A stretch of 64,000 nucleotides of DNA. It comes from Microvirga roseola. Lineage in GTDB: Bacteria; Pseudomonadota; Alphaproteobacteria; Rhizobiales; Beijerinckiaceae. The stretch spans positions 42,098 through 106,097 of the forward strand of contig NZ_JAJATX010000012.1 in NCBI RefSeq assembly GCF_020866965.1. The letters are read 5' to 3'. Below the pieces are notes generated by a model. That model was not told the origin of the DNA, did not search any database, and was given only the letters and a program-made list of their open reading frames with translations. Made by a program: the position numbers and the translations under genes. Below are positions 13,770-23,896 of this stretch, in pieces (position 1 is the stretch's first letter; each line of letters starts with the position of its first letter).

Positions 13770-14399
13770 TTAATTGGAATTGGGTTTCTTCTTGGACGGG
13801 CTGCGCGGCTCCGGCGCCTCCACCACATCCGTATCTTCATCGAGTTCATCCGTGGTCGGCGCGGTTCCCCGGCGCAGCGATTCACGGATCAGGTCATCCG
13901 TCATAACGAGATGCGCCTCGCCCAGGTCGGTGAGCGGCAGGCGCGCGATCGGCTCAAGACCTTCCTTCACGTCCGGAAGCTCGACCACGAGCATTCCGTC
14001 CTCCACGCCCCGGAGGAACCCCCGGAAGCGCTTGCGGCCGTCCAGCGGCACGGCCATTTCGATCTTTGCCTCATGGCCGCTCCAGCGCTCGAAATCGCTG
14101 GCGCGCACGAGCGGGCGGTCGATCCCCGGCGAGGAGATCTCGAGATAATAGGCCCGGTCGATCGGATCTTCGAGGTCGAGGACCGGCGAAATCGCGCGGC
14201 TTACGGTCTCGCAATCGCTGACCGACATGGTGCCGTCCGGCCTCTCGGCCATGATCTGCACGGTGCAGCCGTTCGTGCCGGTGACCTTCACCCGCACGAG
14301 ATTAAAGCCCAGATCCTCGATCACAGGCTCGACAATCGCCGCCACCCGGGCGGCCACGCCGTTCTCCGTAATCAGCCGCTTGTCGCGTTCGTTCGTCAT
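13770..14399 (-). CDS. rimP: Ribosome maturation factor RimP
   Basis: RimP helps early 30S subunit assembly. The 209-aa protein has the family segments [28 protein letters not shown] and the signature [14 protein letters not shown]. An acidic, lysine-ended C-terminal tail extends the usual ~150-aa core, as in other Rhizobiales. The ATG at 14399 has GGAGAG just upstream; an upstream extension in the same frame runs into the preceding hairpin and is rejected. It is the first gene of the rimP-nusA-ylxR-infB-rbfA-truB operon. Confidence 0.95.
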   Translation of the reverse strand: MTNERDKRLITENGVAARVAAIVEPVIEDLGFNLVRVKVTGTNGCTVQIMAERPDGTMSVSDCETVSRAISPVLDLEDPIDRAYYLEISSPGIDRPLVRASDFERWSGHEAKIEMAVPLDGRKRFRGFLRGVEDGMLVVELPDVKEGLEPIARLPLTDLGEAHLVMTDDLIRESLRRGTAPTTDELDEDTDVVEAPEPRSPSKKKPNSN

Positions 14400-14424
14400 G
14401 GCTCTCCGACGCTCCGGCTTCAAG

Positions 14425-14458
14425 CAATAAAAAAGAGCGGACCCGGCGGGGCCCACTC
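14425..14458 (-). terminator. Terminator after trmB, ahead of rimP
   Basis: On the minus strand, AGTGGGCCC pairs with GGGTCCGCT (two G-U pairs) around a CGCC loop, followed by CTTTTTTATT. It lies about 90 bp after the trmB stop and 26 bp before the rimP ATG. It could also act as a leader attenuator of the rimP operon. Confidence 0.75.
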
Positions 14459-14549
14459 TCGACCAGCAGCTTGACGCTGCAACCAGAGCTGACGTCAGAA
14501 ATATACCGTTTCAAGTCCAAAAATGCAAGGGTCCTAAGTCCTGTGTGTT

Positions 14550-15233
14550 TCAGACCCGCATGAAGGTGAGGTAGCTCGGGACGCGGCCTTCGCGGATGGC
14601 CTTGGCCTCGTAGCGGGTGCCTGGCCAGCCCTCATAGGGCCTGCGCCAGTCGTCGGCGCGCTGCGCCGTCCAGCGGAAATGGTCGGAGCGCAGGACGCGG
14701 GCCAGAACCCAGCCGATATAATCGTCGATGTCGCTGGCGAAGCGCAGCTCCGCGCCCAGGCGCATGAGTCGCGCGAGCTCGTCCAGCATCTCGTCCGAGA
14801 CGAGACGGCGCTTGCGCTGGCGGCGCTTCGGCCAGGGATCGGGGTAAAGGATATAGACCCGGTCGAAGGAGGCGTCGGGCAGGGTCGGCAGGAGCTTGGT
14901 GACGTCGTCGTCCCAGACCCGGATGTTGCCGAGCTTCTCGTGATCGATGGCGGCAAGAAGCTTCGCCATGCCGTTCACGAAGGGCTCGCAGCCGATGAAG
15001 TTCACGTCCCGGTGAGCGCGGGCCTGGGCGGCGAGGTGCTCGCCGCCGCCGAAGCCGATTTCGAGCCATGTTTCCCGGGCATTCGGGTTCGCAAACTGGC
15101 TCGCAGGCGCACTGCCCGGGATCACACGGATCGCGGGCAGAAGGTTCTGGATCAGCTCGTCCTGCCCGGAGCGAAGCTTCTTGCCTTTCCGGCGCCCGAA
15201 GAAAGCGCCGGCGCGTTCATTGGCTTCGCTCAT
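14550..15233 (-). CDS. trmB: tRNA (guanine(46)-N7)-methyltransferase TrmB
   Basis: TrmB methylates G46 of the tRNA variable loop using SAM. The 227-aa protein carries the SAM-binding motif LEIGFGGGEHL near residue 77. The family signature YPDPWPKRRQRKRRL lies near residue 135, followed by a C-terminal RADDWRRPYEGWPGTRYE region. It starts 6 bp after the metK stop, so it is co-transcribed with the gene that makes its methyl donor. The ATG is at 15233. Confidence 0.96.
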   Translation of the reverse strand: MSEANERAGAFFGRRKGKKLRSGQDELIQNLLPAIRVIPGSAPASQFANPNARETWLEIGFGGGEHLAAQARAHRDVNFIGCEPFVNGMAKLLAAIDHEKLGNIRVWDDDVTKLLPTLPDASFDRVYILYPDPWPKRRQRKRRLVSDEMLDELARLMRLGAELRFASDIDDYIGWVLARVLRSDHFRWTAQRADDWRRPYEGWPGTRYEAKAIREGRVPSYLTFMRV

Positions 15234-15239
15234 GGATGA

Positions 15240-16418
15240 TTAGCGGAACGCCGCCTTGAGGCTGTCGGCGAGATCCGTGCGCTCCCAGGAGAAGCCGCCA
15301 TCCGCATCCGGCCGGCGGCCGAAATGGCCATAGGCGGCCGTGCGGGCGTAGATCGGGCGGTTGAGGCCGAGATGCGTGCGAATGCCGCGGGGCGAGAGAT
15401 CCATGGCGTCCATGAGCACGGCCTCGAGCTTGTCCTCGCTCACCTTGCCGGTCTCATGCAGGTCCACGTAGATCGACAGGGGCTTCGCCACGCCGATGGC
15501 GTAGGAAAGCTGCAGGGTGCAGCGCTCGGCAAGGCCTGCGGCCACCACGTTCTTGGCGAGATAGCGGGCGGCGTAGGCCGCCGAACGGTCCACCTTGGTC
15601 GGGTCCTTGCCGGAGAAGGCGCCGCCGCCATGGGGGGCTGCGCCGCCATAGGTATCGACGATGATCTTGCGTCCGGTAAGGCCGCAATCGCCGTCCGGAC
15701 CGCCGATGACGAACTTCCCCGTGGGGTTTACGTGCCAGATGGTCTGTGCCGAGATCCAGCCTTCGGGGAGGGTCTTGCGGATATGAGGTTCGACGATGGC
15801 GCGCACGTCCTCGGAGGACAGGCTCTCGTCGAGGTGCTGGGTCGAGAGCACGATCTGCGTCGCGGCGACGGGCTTGCCGTTCTCGTAGCGCACCGTGACC
15901 TGGCTCTTGGCGTCGGGACCGAGCTTGGCGGCGTCGCCCTGCTTCGCCTTGCGGGCGGCGGTGAGGTTCTCGAGGATCTTGTGGGCGTAATAGATCGGGG
16001 CCGGCATCAGCTCCGGCGTCTCGTTGCAGGCGTAACCGAACATGATGCCCTGGTCGCCGGCGCCCTCGTCCTTGTTGCCGGAGGCGTCGACGCCCTGGGC
16101 GATGTGGGCCGACTGGGCGTGCAGGTAAACCTCGACCTCGGCGTTCTTCCAGTGGAAGCCTTCCTGCTCGTAGCCGATATCCTTGACGGCGTTGCGGGCG
16201 AGCTCGATCACCCTGTCCTTGGTGATGGAGTCGGGGCCGCGCACCTCGCCGGCGATGACCACGCGGTTGGTGGTGGCGAGCGTCTCGCAGGCGACGCGGG
16301 CTTCCGGCTGGGCCGCCAGGTAAGCATCGACCACCTCATCCGAAATCCGGTCGCAGACCTTGTCCGGATGACCTTCGGAAACCGATTCGCTCGTGAAAAG
16401 ATAGCTTGATCGCCGCAC
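15240..16418 (-). CDS. metK: S-adenosylmethionine synthetase
   Basis: MetK makes SAM from methionine and ATP. The product (392 aa from the chosen start) has the expected motifs: [17 protein letters not shown] at the N-terminus, [12 protein letters not shown] near 120, and the phosphate-binding [19 protein letters not shown] near 255. The frame opens with a TTG at 16439, but a GTG at 16418 with AAGGA 8 bases upstream gives the family N-terminus ([16 protein letters not shown]) and is preferred. No known SAM riboswitch could be recognised in the upstream 117 bp, though two perfect hairpins are there. trmB follows at 6 bp. Confidence 0.96.
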   Translation of the reverse strand: MRRSSYLFTSESVSEGHPDKVCDRISDEVVDAYLAAQPEARVACETLATTNRVVIAGEVRGPDSITKDRVIELARNAVKDIGYEQEGFHWKNAEVEVYLHAQSAHIAQGVDASGNKDEGAGDQGIMFGYACNETPELMPAPIYYAHKILENLTAARKAKQGDAAKLGPDAKSQVTVRYENGKPVAATQIVLSTQHLDESLSSEDVRAIVEPHIRKTLPEGWISAQTIWHVNPTGKFVIGGPDGDCGLTGRKIIVDTYGGAAPHGGGAFSGKDPTKVDRSAAYAARYLAKNVVAAGLAERCTLQLSYAIGVAKPLSIYVDLHETGKVSEDKLEAVLMDAMDLSPRGIRTHLGLNRPIYARTAAYGHFGRRPDADGGFSWERTDLADSLKAAFR

Positions 16419-16451
16419 GACAGAATTCCTTCGAGGCAAAAAGAGTCATTT

Positions 16452-16467
16452 GCCTACAGCCGTAGGC
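16452..16467 (-). terminator. Hairpin upstream of metK
   Basis: A perfect 6-bp stem, GCCTAC-ggct-GTAGGC on the minus strand, is followed by AAATGACTCTTTTT. It lies between praR and metK, about 33 bp before the metK start. It may be a weak terminator or attenuator. No riboswitch class is recognised. Confidence 0.4.
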
Positions 16468-16513
16468 CTTGAGCCATGCTCATGCCGCAGGCTTAAGGAA
16501 AGGTCAAGCGAAC

Positions 16514-16533
16514 GCGTTCTTTATTAAGAACGC
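16514..16533. promoter_or_regulatory. Perfect inverted repeat after praR, upstream of metK
   Basis: GCGTTCTT-TATT-AAGAACGC, an 8-bp perfect inverted repeat beginning 3 bp after the praR stop. There is no U-tract on either strand. An operator for a dimeric regulator (possibly PraR itself) or an mRNA 3'-end stem are both possible. Confidence 0.4.
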
Positions 16534-16535
16534 TC

Positions 16536-16934
16536 CTAGTCGCTTTCAGCGGCGATGGTCGAGACCAGCTGGACGATGCTCTTGCGGACCTTCTGGTTCT
16601 TGATGCTGGTGAAGGTCCGGATGAGCTGAAGCCCTTCAGGGGTCGACATGACCCCCGTGATATAGGGAGGCGTCTCCTGCTCGGCGAAGCCGGATTCAGG
16701 CTTTATGCTCTTGATGCCGTTGAAGAAGAAGTGAATGTCGACGCCGAGGATCTTGGCGATGTCGACCAGCCTCGCCACGCTGATCCGGTTCGTGCCCTTC
16801 TCGTATTTCTGGACCTGCTGGAAGGTCAGACCAAGCATATCGCCCAGCTTTTCCTGACTCATGCCGATGGAAATACGGCGCATGCGCACCCGGCTTCCAA
16901 TTTCCTTGTCGATGGAGCTGGTCGATTTCTTCAT
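16536..16934 (-). CDS. praR: XRE-family regulator (PraR/PhrR-like)
   Basis: A 132-aa repressor-type protein with an N-terminal Cro/CI helix-turn-helix (IGSRVRMRRISIGMSQEKLG, then LTFQQVQKYEKGTNRISVARL). A C-terminal half follows that ends IKNQKVRKSIVQLVSTIA. Position between lnt and metK and overall sequence match PraR/PhrR of rhizobia, a regulator of biofilm, attachment and symbiosis-related genes in Rhizobium and Azorhizobium. Its targets in this organism cannot be inferred from the window. The ATG at 16934 has AAGGA about 11 bases upstream. The symbol rests on synteny and sequence together. Confidence 0.8.
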   Translation of the reverse strand: MKKSTSSIDKEIGSRVRMRRISIGMSQEKLGDMLGLTFQQVQKYEKGTNRISVARLVDIAKILGVDIHFFFNGIKSIKPESGFAEQETPPYITGVMSTPEGLQLIRTFTSIKNQKVRKSIVQLVSTIAAESD

Positions 16935-16980
16935 CAGCGCATGCTTCCTTGCCCTTCGGACGTAACGTCAAGGCATGGTA

Positions 16981-18591
16981 TTAACTCAGTTTAGAGGATT
17001 GCAGTCTTCGGTGTGCAATCAGGGCCATTAAGCAGATCATAAGCGTGGCCGTCAAAGAAAACCTACCGAATTCGCGGTAAGTCGTCGCAGCAATCGAAAT
17101 CGGCAATGCAGAGTCCAGAATTCCTTCAACCCCCAATGGAACAGAATCCTGGATGCGCCCGTAAGGGTCGATTACGGCCGATATTCCGGTATTGGCCGCC
17201 CGCACCAGAGGCAGTCCCTCCTCCACCGCCCGCAGCCGCGCCTGAGCGAAATGCTGATACGGGCCCGGAGTGATTCCGAACCAGCCATCATTGGTCACGT
17301 TGAGGATGACATCCGGGCGGGGTCCGTCGCCCAGGATCTCTCCCGGAAAGATCGCCTCGTAGCAGATCGTCGCCGCAACAGGCGGCAGACCAGGGACAGC
17401 GAGCGCGGTTCTCATCGCGCTCGGCTCAAACCCGCCTGGGATATGCACGAACTGGCGCAGGCCCACGGCCCGGATTAGGGCGTCGAGAAACTTCGGCACG
17501 TATTCGCCGAAGGGGACCAGATGCACTTTATCGTAGGTCGCTGTGATCGTGCCCTGATGGTCAATGACCTGGATGGCGTTGAAGAACTTGCCGACGGCTT
17601 CCCCAGGCAGGGGCGGGTCCATGCGCGCCGCTCCCGTGATCAGGACGGAGCCCGGCCGGAGAAGGGTCGCGATCTGGGCCAGCGACCCGGGATCGCGGTG
17701 GAGGAGGAAGGGAAAGGCCGATTCCGGCCAGACGATATGGGTCGCCTCCTCATGCCCGCTGCCGTTGCGCCCCGGAGAGGCGCTGACAGTCAGGTAGCGC
17801 CGCATGATGGCGTCACGGTTTCTTGGGTTGAACTTGGCGTCCTGGGGCAGGTTCGGCTGCATGATGCGCAGGCGCACATTCTCCACGCTGGGCAGGGGCT
17901 GAGCGGGAAGGCGCCAGGCGCCGAAGGCGGCGAGGCCCGCGAGAAGCGCCAGCGCAGAGCCCGGAACCGCCCAGCGCTCCAGCCGAGTGCGACCCGTGAC
18001 GAGGAGGGCCGGCGCGGCCGCCATGCCCACGGCCAGAAAGGTCAGGCCGTAGAGGCCGACGACCGAGGCGGTCTGCATCAGCCAGAGGTTCTGGCCGAGC
18101 GCCATGCCCAAGGTGTTCCAGGGAAAGCCGGTGAAGAGATGGCCCCTGAGGATCTCGCTCACCGTCAGGCCGAGCGCGAAGGCGAGGATGCGCCAGGAAT
18201 CCGGCGTCCAGAGGAGACGCGCCAGGGCGAAGCCGAAGGCAGGAAAGAATGCGAGGAGGGCGGGAAGGCCCAGCACGCCGAAGGGCAGGGCCCAGGCGAA
18301 CTGGTCCGCCTCAACCAGAAAGGCCGCGCCCAGCCACCAGAGGCCGGCGACGAAATAGCCGAAGCCCCAGAACCAGCCGATGATGGCCGCTGCCTTGAGA
18401 GAGCCCCAGCGCCGGGCTTCGCCCTTGCCGGTCCCGTCCAGGAGCCAGATCGCGGGAGAGAGCGACAGGGCAAGGGCGGGGATGAAGCCGAAGGGCGGCA
18501 TGGCGAGAGCCCCGACGGCCCCGGCCGCAAAGCCCGCGAGCCAGCGTCGCCATCCCCGGGCGAGGGCGACGCGGTCGGCAATGGGCATCAT
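16981..18591 (-). CDS. lnt: Apolipoprotein N-acyltransferase
   Basis: Lnt transfers the third acyl chain to the N-terminal cysteine of lipoproteins in the inner membrane. The 536-aa protein starts with about six to eight membrane segments (residues 10 to about 215), then a periplasmic carbon-nitrogen hydrolase domain, then a last C-terminal membrane helix. The catalytic Glu-Lys-Cys triad is visible: Glu in VWPESAFPF (about 268), Lys in YDKVHLVPFGEY (about 337), Cys in ATICYEAIFPG (about 388). The start overlaps the end of the upstream CorC-like gene by 4 bp, as in a coupled operon. Confidence 0.96.
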   Translation of the reverse strand: MMPIADRVALARGWRRWLAGFAAGAVGALAMPPFGFIPALALSLSPAIWLLDGTGKGEARRWGSLKAAAIIGWFWGFGYFVAGLWWLGAAFLVEADQFAWALPFGVLGLPALLAFFPAFGFALARLLWTPDSWRILAFALGLTVSEILRGHLFTGFPWNTLGMALGQNLWLMQTASVVGLYGLTFLAVGMAAAPALLVTGRTRLERWAVPGSALALLAGLAAFGAWRLPAQPLPSVENVRLRIMQPNLPQDAKFNPRNRDAIMRRYLTVSASPGRNGSGHEEATHIVWPESAFPFLLHRDPGSLAQIATLLRPGSVLITGAARMDPPLPGEAVGKFFNAIQVIDHQGTITATYDKVHLVPFGEYVPKFLDALIRAVGLRQFVHIPGGFEPSAMRTALAVPGLPPVAATICYEAIFPGEILGDGPRPDVILNVTNDGWFGITPGPYQHFAQARLRAVEEGLPLVRAANTGISAVIDPYGRIQDSVPLGVEGILDSALPISIAATTYREFGRFSLTATLMICLMALIAHRRLQSSKLS

Positions 18592-19628
18592 TCCGCCGCG
18601 GCGCTTTCAGGGCGCGAGGCAAGAGCGGGATTTTCCTGCGTTTCCGTTTCGACCGGAAGCTTCTTGGGATAGATCCGCAGCCGCTTCACCCGGCGGGGAT
18701 CCGCGTCCAGAACCTCGAATTCCAGGCCTGCCGGACCCACGATGACCTCGTTGCGGGCCGGGACGCGGCCGGCCAGGGTCACGATGAAGCCGCCGATGGT
18801 GTCGATGTCCTCGGCCCCTTCCTCCTCCGTCAGGTCGACGCCGAGCGCCTCCTTGACCTCGTCGAGGCTGGCGCGGGCATCGGCGATGAAGGTGCCGTCG
18901 GAGGCCTGCACGATGGCGAGCGTGGCGTCGACGTCGTGCTCGTCCTCGATGTCGCCCACCACCATCTCCACGAGGTCCTCGATGGAGACGAGGCCGTCCG
19001 TGCCGCCGTATTCGTCGATGACCAGAGCCATGTGGGTGCGGGTCGCCTGCATCCTGACCAGCAGGTCGATGGCGGGCATCGAGCGGGGCACGAAGAGGAC
19101 CGGGCGCAGGATGTTCGAGGCGGCGAGCGTCATGGAGAGGTCGATCCGCCCCAGGCTCGGCACGTCGGGAATATCGTCGCCGTCGCCGCCCGGAATAGTC
19201 GCGCCGCTGTCGGCGCGCATGGCGATGAGATCCAGGAAGTCCCGGATGTGGACCATGCCCTTCGGGTCGTCGAGGGTTTCGCCGTAGACCGGCAGGCGGG
19301 AATGACCCGCGGTTCTGAAGATGTTGAGCAACTCGCCGAGATTGGTATCGGCCGCCACCGCCACGATGTCGGCGCGGGGCACCATCACGTCCTCCACGCG
19401 GATGCGGTGGAAGCCCAGCACGTTCTTCAGCATCGCCCTTTCCTGGGGCGTGAAGTCCGTGCCTTCGACGGCCTCGGCGAGGGCGTCCTCAAGGTTGTCG
19501 CGGATGGAATCGCGGGGTTTGAGACCCAGGCGGTTCAGGAACCGGTCGTACCAATGCTGGTCGCGGGTTTCGCCGTCGTCCGGCAGAGCTCGGGGAGGGC
19601 GGTCGTTACGACTTCGATCTTCGTTCAT
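18588..19628 (-). CDS. CorC/HlyC-family CBS-domain protein
   Basis: A 346-aa hemolysin-C/CorC-type protein with two CBS domains ([15 protein letters not shown] near 70-130; the second near 150-215) and a C-terminal transporter-associated domain ([20 protein letters not shown] near 275). It lacks the N-terminal DUF21 membrane domain, so it is the soluble CorC-like form. Relatives are linked to Mg2+/Co2+ handling and to lnt, its conserved neighbour, but the biochemical role is unclear. It lies between ybeY and lnt on the minus strand, and its stop overlaps the lnt start. Confidence 0.9.
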   Translation of the reverse strand: MNEDRSRNDRPPRALPDDGETRDQHWYDRFLNRLGLKPRDSIRDNLEDALAEAVEGTDFTPQERAMLKNVLGFHRIRVEDVMVPRADIVAVAADTNLGELLNIFRTAGHSRLPVYGETLDDPKGMVHIRDFLDLIAMRADSGATIPGGDGDDIPDVPSLGRIDLSMTLAASNILRPVLFVPRSMPAIDLLVRMQATRTHMALVIDEYGGTDGLVSIEDLVEMVVGDIEDEHDVDATLAIVQASDGTFIADARASLDEVKEALGVDLTEEEGAEDIDTIGGFIVTLAGRVPARNEVIVGPAGLEFEVLDADPRRVKRLRIYPKKLPVETETQENPALASRPESAAAE

Positions 19629-19659
19629 TGCTTTCGGGCTTCAGCCTCAACATCACTGT

Positions 19660-20136
19660 TCAAGCTGCCATATCGCGATAGGGATCGGCGATGCCAAGGG
19701 TGGCAAGCGCTTTTACCTCAAGAGCCTCCATGATGTCCGCCTCAGCCTCGGTCTCGTGATCGTAGCCGAGAAGATGCAGGACCCCATGGACGACCAGATG
19801 GGCAAAATGGTGCGCAAGCTCCTTGGATTCCTCCTCGGCTTCACGCACCAGCGTTTCATAGGCTAATGCAATATCGCCCAAATGGCGAGGGCCTGTCGCA
19901 CCCGGCTGCTCGGGCGCCGGGAAGGACAGGACATTGGTCGGCTTGTCCTTTCCCCGCCAGGTGCGGTTCAGTTCCTGTACATGGGCGTCGTCGGTGAGCA
20001 TGACGTCCGCCTCGAAATCCTCATCGGCCTCGTAGGTCACGGCCAGGGCCGCCGAGGCGGCCTTCTGCGCGAGGGCTTCCACGTCGGGAAGAGCCTCCCA
20101 ATCGCCCTCTTCGACCATGATGTCGAGCTCGATCAC
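19660..20136 (-). CDS. ybeY: rRNA maturation RNase YbeY
   Basis: YbeY is a zinc-dependent endoribonuclease in 16S rRNA 3'-end maturation and ribosome quality control. The 158-aa protein contains the metal site HGVLHLLGYDH near residue 120, preceded by GDIALAYETL. The likely start is a GTG at 20136 whose GTGA overlaps the phoH stop; an ATG six codons in is a less likely alternative. It is part of the minus-strand miaB-phoH-ybeY-corC-lnt series, which is conserved across alphaproteobacteria. Confidence 0.95.
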   Translation of the reverse strand: MIELDIMVEEGDWEALPDVEALAQKAASAALAVTYEADEDFEADVMLTDDAHVQELNRTWRGKDKPTNVLSFPAPEQPGATGPRHLGDIALAYETLVREAEEESKELAHHFAHLVVHGVLHLLGYDHETEAEADIMEALEVKALATLGIADPYRDMAA

Positions 20137-21230
20137 GGCCTGCGGTCCCGTTCGCGGTAGGCTTGCTCCTGTTGCGGCGGCTCCTGTTTGGCGGCTTTGT
20201 CGTAGGCCGCCACGATGCGGCGCACGAGGTCATGGCGCACCACGTCCTGCTCCTTGAAGGTGACGCGGGCAATGCCCTCCACCCCCTGCAGGATGCGGAC
20301 CGCCTCGACCAGACCGGATTTCTGCCCCGGGGGCAGGTCGATCTGGGTCGGGTCGCCCGTGATGATCATGCGCGAGCCCTCGCCGAGACGGGTGAGGAAC
20401 ATCTTCATCTGCATGGAGGTGGTGTTCTGTGCCTCGTCGAGCAGCACCAGGGCGTTGGTGAGCGTGCGCCCGCGCATGAAGGCGAGCGGCGCGATCTCGA
20501 TCATGCCGGTCTGGAGGCCACGGTCTACGTGGCGCGCCTCCATGAAATCGTAGAGCGCATCGTAGATCGGGCGAAGATAGGGATCGACCTTCTCGCGCAT
20601 GTCGCCGGGGAGGAAGCCCAAGCGCTCGCCCGCCTCCACGGCAGGACGCGAGATGATGAGGCGGTCCACCTGGCCCGCTTCCAGAAGCGAGACGGCATAG
20701 CCGACCGCAAGCCAGGTCTTACCGGTACCGGCAGGGCCTTCGGCGAAGACCAGCTCGTTCGTTTTAAGCGCCTTGATGTAGGTGTTCTGCGCCGCATTGC
20801 GGGCGCGCACCGGCCCACGCCGGCGGGTGGCGATCTGGTCGAAGGCGGTCAGGCCGGGAACAGCCTCGTCGGCCGCCGGGAAAAGGCTGCCTTGAAGGGT
20901 GCTCTCCTCAATCGCACCGTCCACGTCGCCCGGGCTCAAGGTCGCGCCGCTGCGGGCGCGCTCGTAGAGCCCTTCCAGCACCCGCCGCGCCAGCTCGGAG
21001 GCCTCGGGGGAGCCTTTGACCGTGACCCGGTTGCCGTTGGCAACGGCGGCCACGTTCAGGCGCCGCTCCAGATGGGCCAGGTTTTGGTCGTACTGGCCGA
21101 AAACAAGGCTGGCGAGGCGGTTGTCGTCGAAGGTGAGAGCGATCTCGGCCTCTTCCACGACGCCAGGATGCAGATTCGTGTGGGTCCGTCCCTTTTGCGC
21201 GCGTGCGGTCCCGTTATCCGCTGGCCTCAA
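20133..21230 (-). CDS. phoH: PhoH family protein (PhoH-like ATPase)
   Basis: A 365-aa cytoplasmic protein with a PhoH NTPase domain: P-loop EGPAGTGKTWLAVGYA near residue 160 and Walker B ALVLLDEAQNTT near 255. An N-terminal KH-like segment (VAAVANGNRVTVKGSPEAS) suggests RNA binding. The partner gene ybeY suggests RNA metabolism. The start appears to be a TTG at 21230 with GGAGAGG about 6 bases upstream; a GTG 24 codons downstream is an alternative. It ends overlapping ybeY by 4 bp. Confidence 0.93.
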   Translation of the reverse strand: MRPADNGTARAQKGRTHTNLHPGVVEEAEIALTFDDNRLASLVFGQYDQNLAHLERRLNVAAVANGNRVTVKGSPEASELARRVLEGLYERARSGATLSPGDVDGAIEESTLQGSLFPAADEAVPGLTAFDQIATRRRGPVRARNAAQNTYIKALKTNELVFAEGPAGTGKTWLAVGYAVSLLEAGQVDRLIISRPAVEAGERLGFLPGDMREKVDPYLRPIYDALYDFMEARHVDRGLQTGMIEIAPLAFMRGRTLTNALVLLDEAQNTTSMQMKMFLTRLGEGSRMIITGDPTQIDLPPGQKSGLVEAVRILQGVEGIARVTFKEQDVVRHDLVRRIVAAYDKAAKQEPPQQEQAYRERDRRP

Positions 21231-21292
21231 ATGCCTCTCCTCTGTTTCCGTTGCCGCCCTGGGGCGAACGGTACTGAACTCTTGAACTTGCT

Positions 21293-22651
<1,359 letters not shown>

Positions 22652-22832
22652 GCTCGGGTCGCCTGGTGCTTTGGATTCGAAGGGCAGGATCGAGCGGCCC
22701 TTTTAAGCCTTTTGGGCCCGCAAGAGAATAGCGGCTGTTTGGCTCGATTTGCTCAGCCTGCAATCGCGCTTCTTGTCATCTCCGGCGGCTCGAAGAGCCG
22801 GGAAGGGGATCCACCCCGCTGTACCGGGCGCC

Positions 22833-23516
22833 TCACTCCCGGAAAGCACCCTCGACCGGCGCGGACATTTCCCCGTCGGCCGCGCGGATCTCGGCCAGGA
22901 CCTTGGAGAAGGCGGGCCGCTCTCGAAGCCGGGCATACCAGGCGGCCAGGGCTGCATGTCCTTTCAATGACGGCCCGCCAAGGCGGCGGGTCCAGAACAC
23001 GGCCATGAAGACCGAGATGTCGGCGGCGGAGAAGGCGCCGCAGAGAAACTCCTTCCCTTGGAGCCTTCGGTCGAGCTCGGTGAAATGGCCGGCAAGAGCG
23101 GGTTCGGCCTCCCTGGCCTTCATCTCCTTGGCGTTCCAGCGTTCCAGGTCCTCTCCCTTGGGCTCGGTCCGGTGCATCAGAAAGCGCAAGGGCGCGAGCA
23201 TGACCTCGTCGGCGAAGAGGTCATAGAGACGGCACTGGGCGCGCTCCGGCGGGTTGCGGGGATAGAGCGCCGGTTCGGGATAAGCGTCCTCCAGATACTC
23301 GAAGATCACCGTCGAATCGTAGAGGGACAGGTCCCCGTCGATGAGGACGGGAACCTGTCCCTTGGGGTTCACCGCGAGCACGGCCGGATCCTTCGGGCTG
23401 TAGCCCCTGGTCTGGCTGAATGGGACGAGGATCTGCACGAAAGCCAATCCCTTCTCCCGAAGGGCGATCTCGACCTTGCGGGAGAAGAGGCTCAGAGGAC
23501 CGGAATAAAGCTTCAT
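22833..23516 (-). CDS. Glutathione S-transferase family protein
   Basis: A 227-aa GST-fold protein. The N-terminal thioredoxin-like domain starts KLYSGPLSLFSRKVEIALRE, with a serine-rich active-site region. The glutathione-binding signature appears as GQVPVLIDGDLSLYDSTVI, where the cis-Pro and the DS pair are typical. The C-terminal helical domain runs from about residue 95. The substrate is unknown. It lies 17 bp downstream of the DUF1127 gene on the same strand and may be co-transcribed with it, both being divergent from a LysR-type regulator. Confidence 0.9.
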   Translation of the reverse strand: MKLYSGPLSLFSRKVEIALREKGLAFVQILVPFSQTRGYSPKDPAVLAVNPKGQVPVLIDGDLSLYDSTVIFEYLEDAYPEPALYPRNPPERAQCRLYDLFADEVMLAPLRFLMHRTEPKGEDLERWNAKEMKAREAEPALAGHFTELDRRLQGKEFLCGAFSAADISVFMAVFWTRRLGGPSLKGHAALAAWYARLRERPAFSKVLAEIRAADGEMSAPVEGAFRE

Positions 23517-23533
23517 AACGGGCTCTCAAAGGA

Positions 23534-23773
23534 TCACCGGCTGAAGGGCAGGGGCAGATGATCCTGCCAGGAGCTCGTATTCAACTCCTCCACATCGGCC
23601 CGGGACAGGCCGATATCGGCCAGCGCCCGGTCGTCGAGCCCGTAGAGGATCCGGGCCGTCCGCCGCCGCTCCAGCCAGGCTTCTAACTTCAGGACGATCT
23701 GCAGCGGCGAAAGGCTACGCTCCCGCTTTACGGCGTGCGACCCAAGATTTACTGTGGCGTATCCGATGGCCAT
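23534..23773 (-). CDS. DUF1127 (YjiS-like) small protein
   Basis: A 79-aa protein ending in the DUF1127 domain (WLERRRTARILYGLDDRALADIGLSRADVEEL), a short Arg-rich helical motif. In alphaproteobacteria, DUF1127 proteins have been linked to RNA interaction, phosphate/carbon metabolism and stress. The frame opens five codons earlier, but the ATG at 23773 has AAGGAGG at ideal distance and is chosen. It is divergent from the LysR-type gene and 17 bp upstream of the GST gene. Confidence 0.88.
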   Translation of the reverse strand: MAIGYATVNLGSHAVKRERSLSPLQIVLKLEAWLERRRTARILYGLDDRALADIGLSRADVEELNTSSWQDHLPLPFSR

Positions 23774-23896
23774 GGCGGCCTCCTTCAACTGTGTTCATAA
23801 CAGGGAGATTGCGCCTCGAGGCCGTTGCAAGCAAACGAGAAGTTCTTCAGTCTTGCCCAAGGTGAACTTGGGTAAAACCGCCTCCGGGAGCCTTCC

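Noticed and set aside
16419..16535. Known SAM riboswitch ahead of metK
   Set aside because: I could not match the sequence to SAM-I, SAM-II or SAM/SAH consensus elements; only unassigned hairpins are listed.
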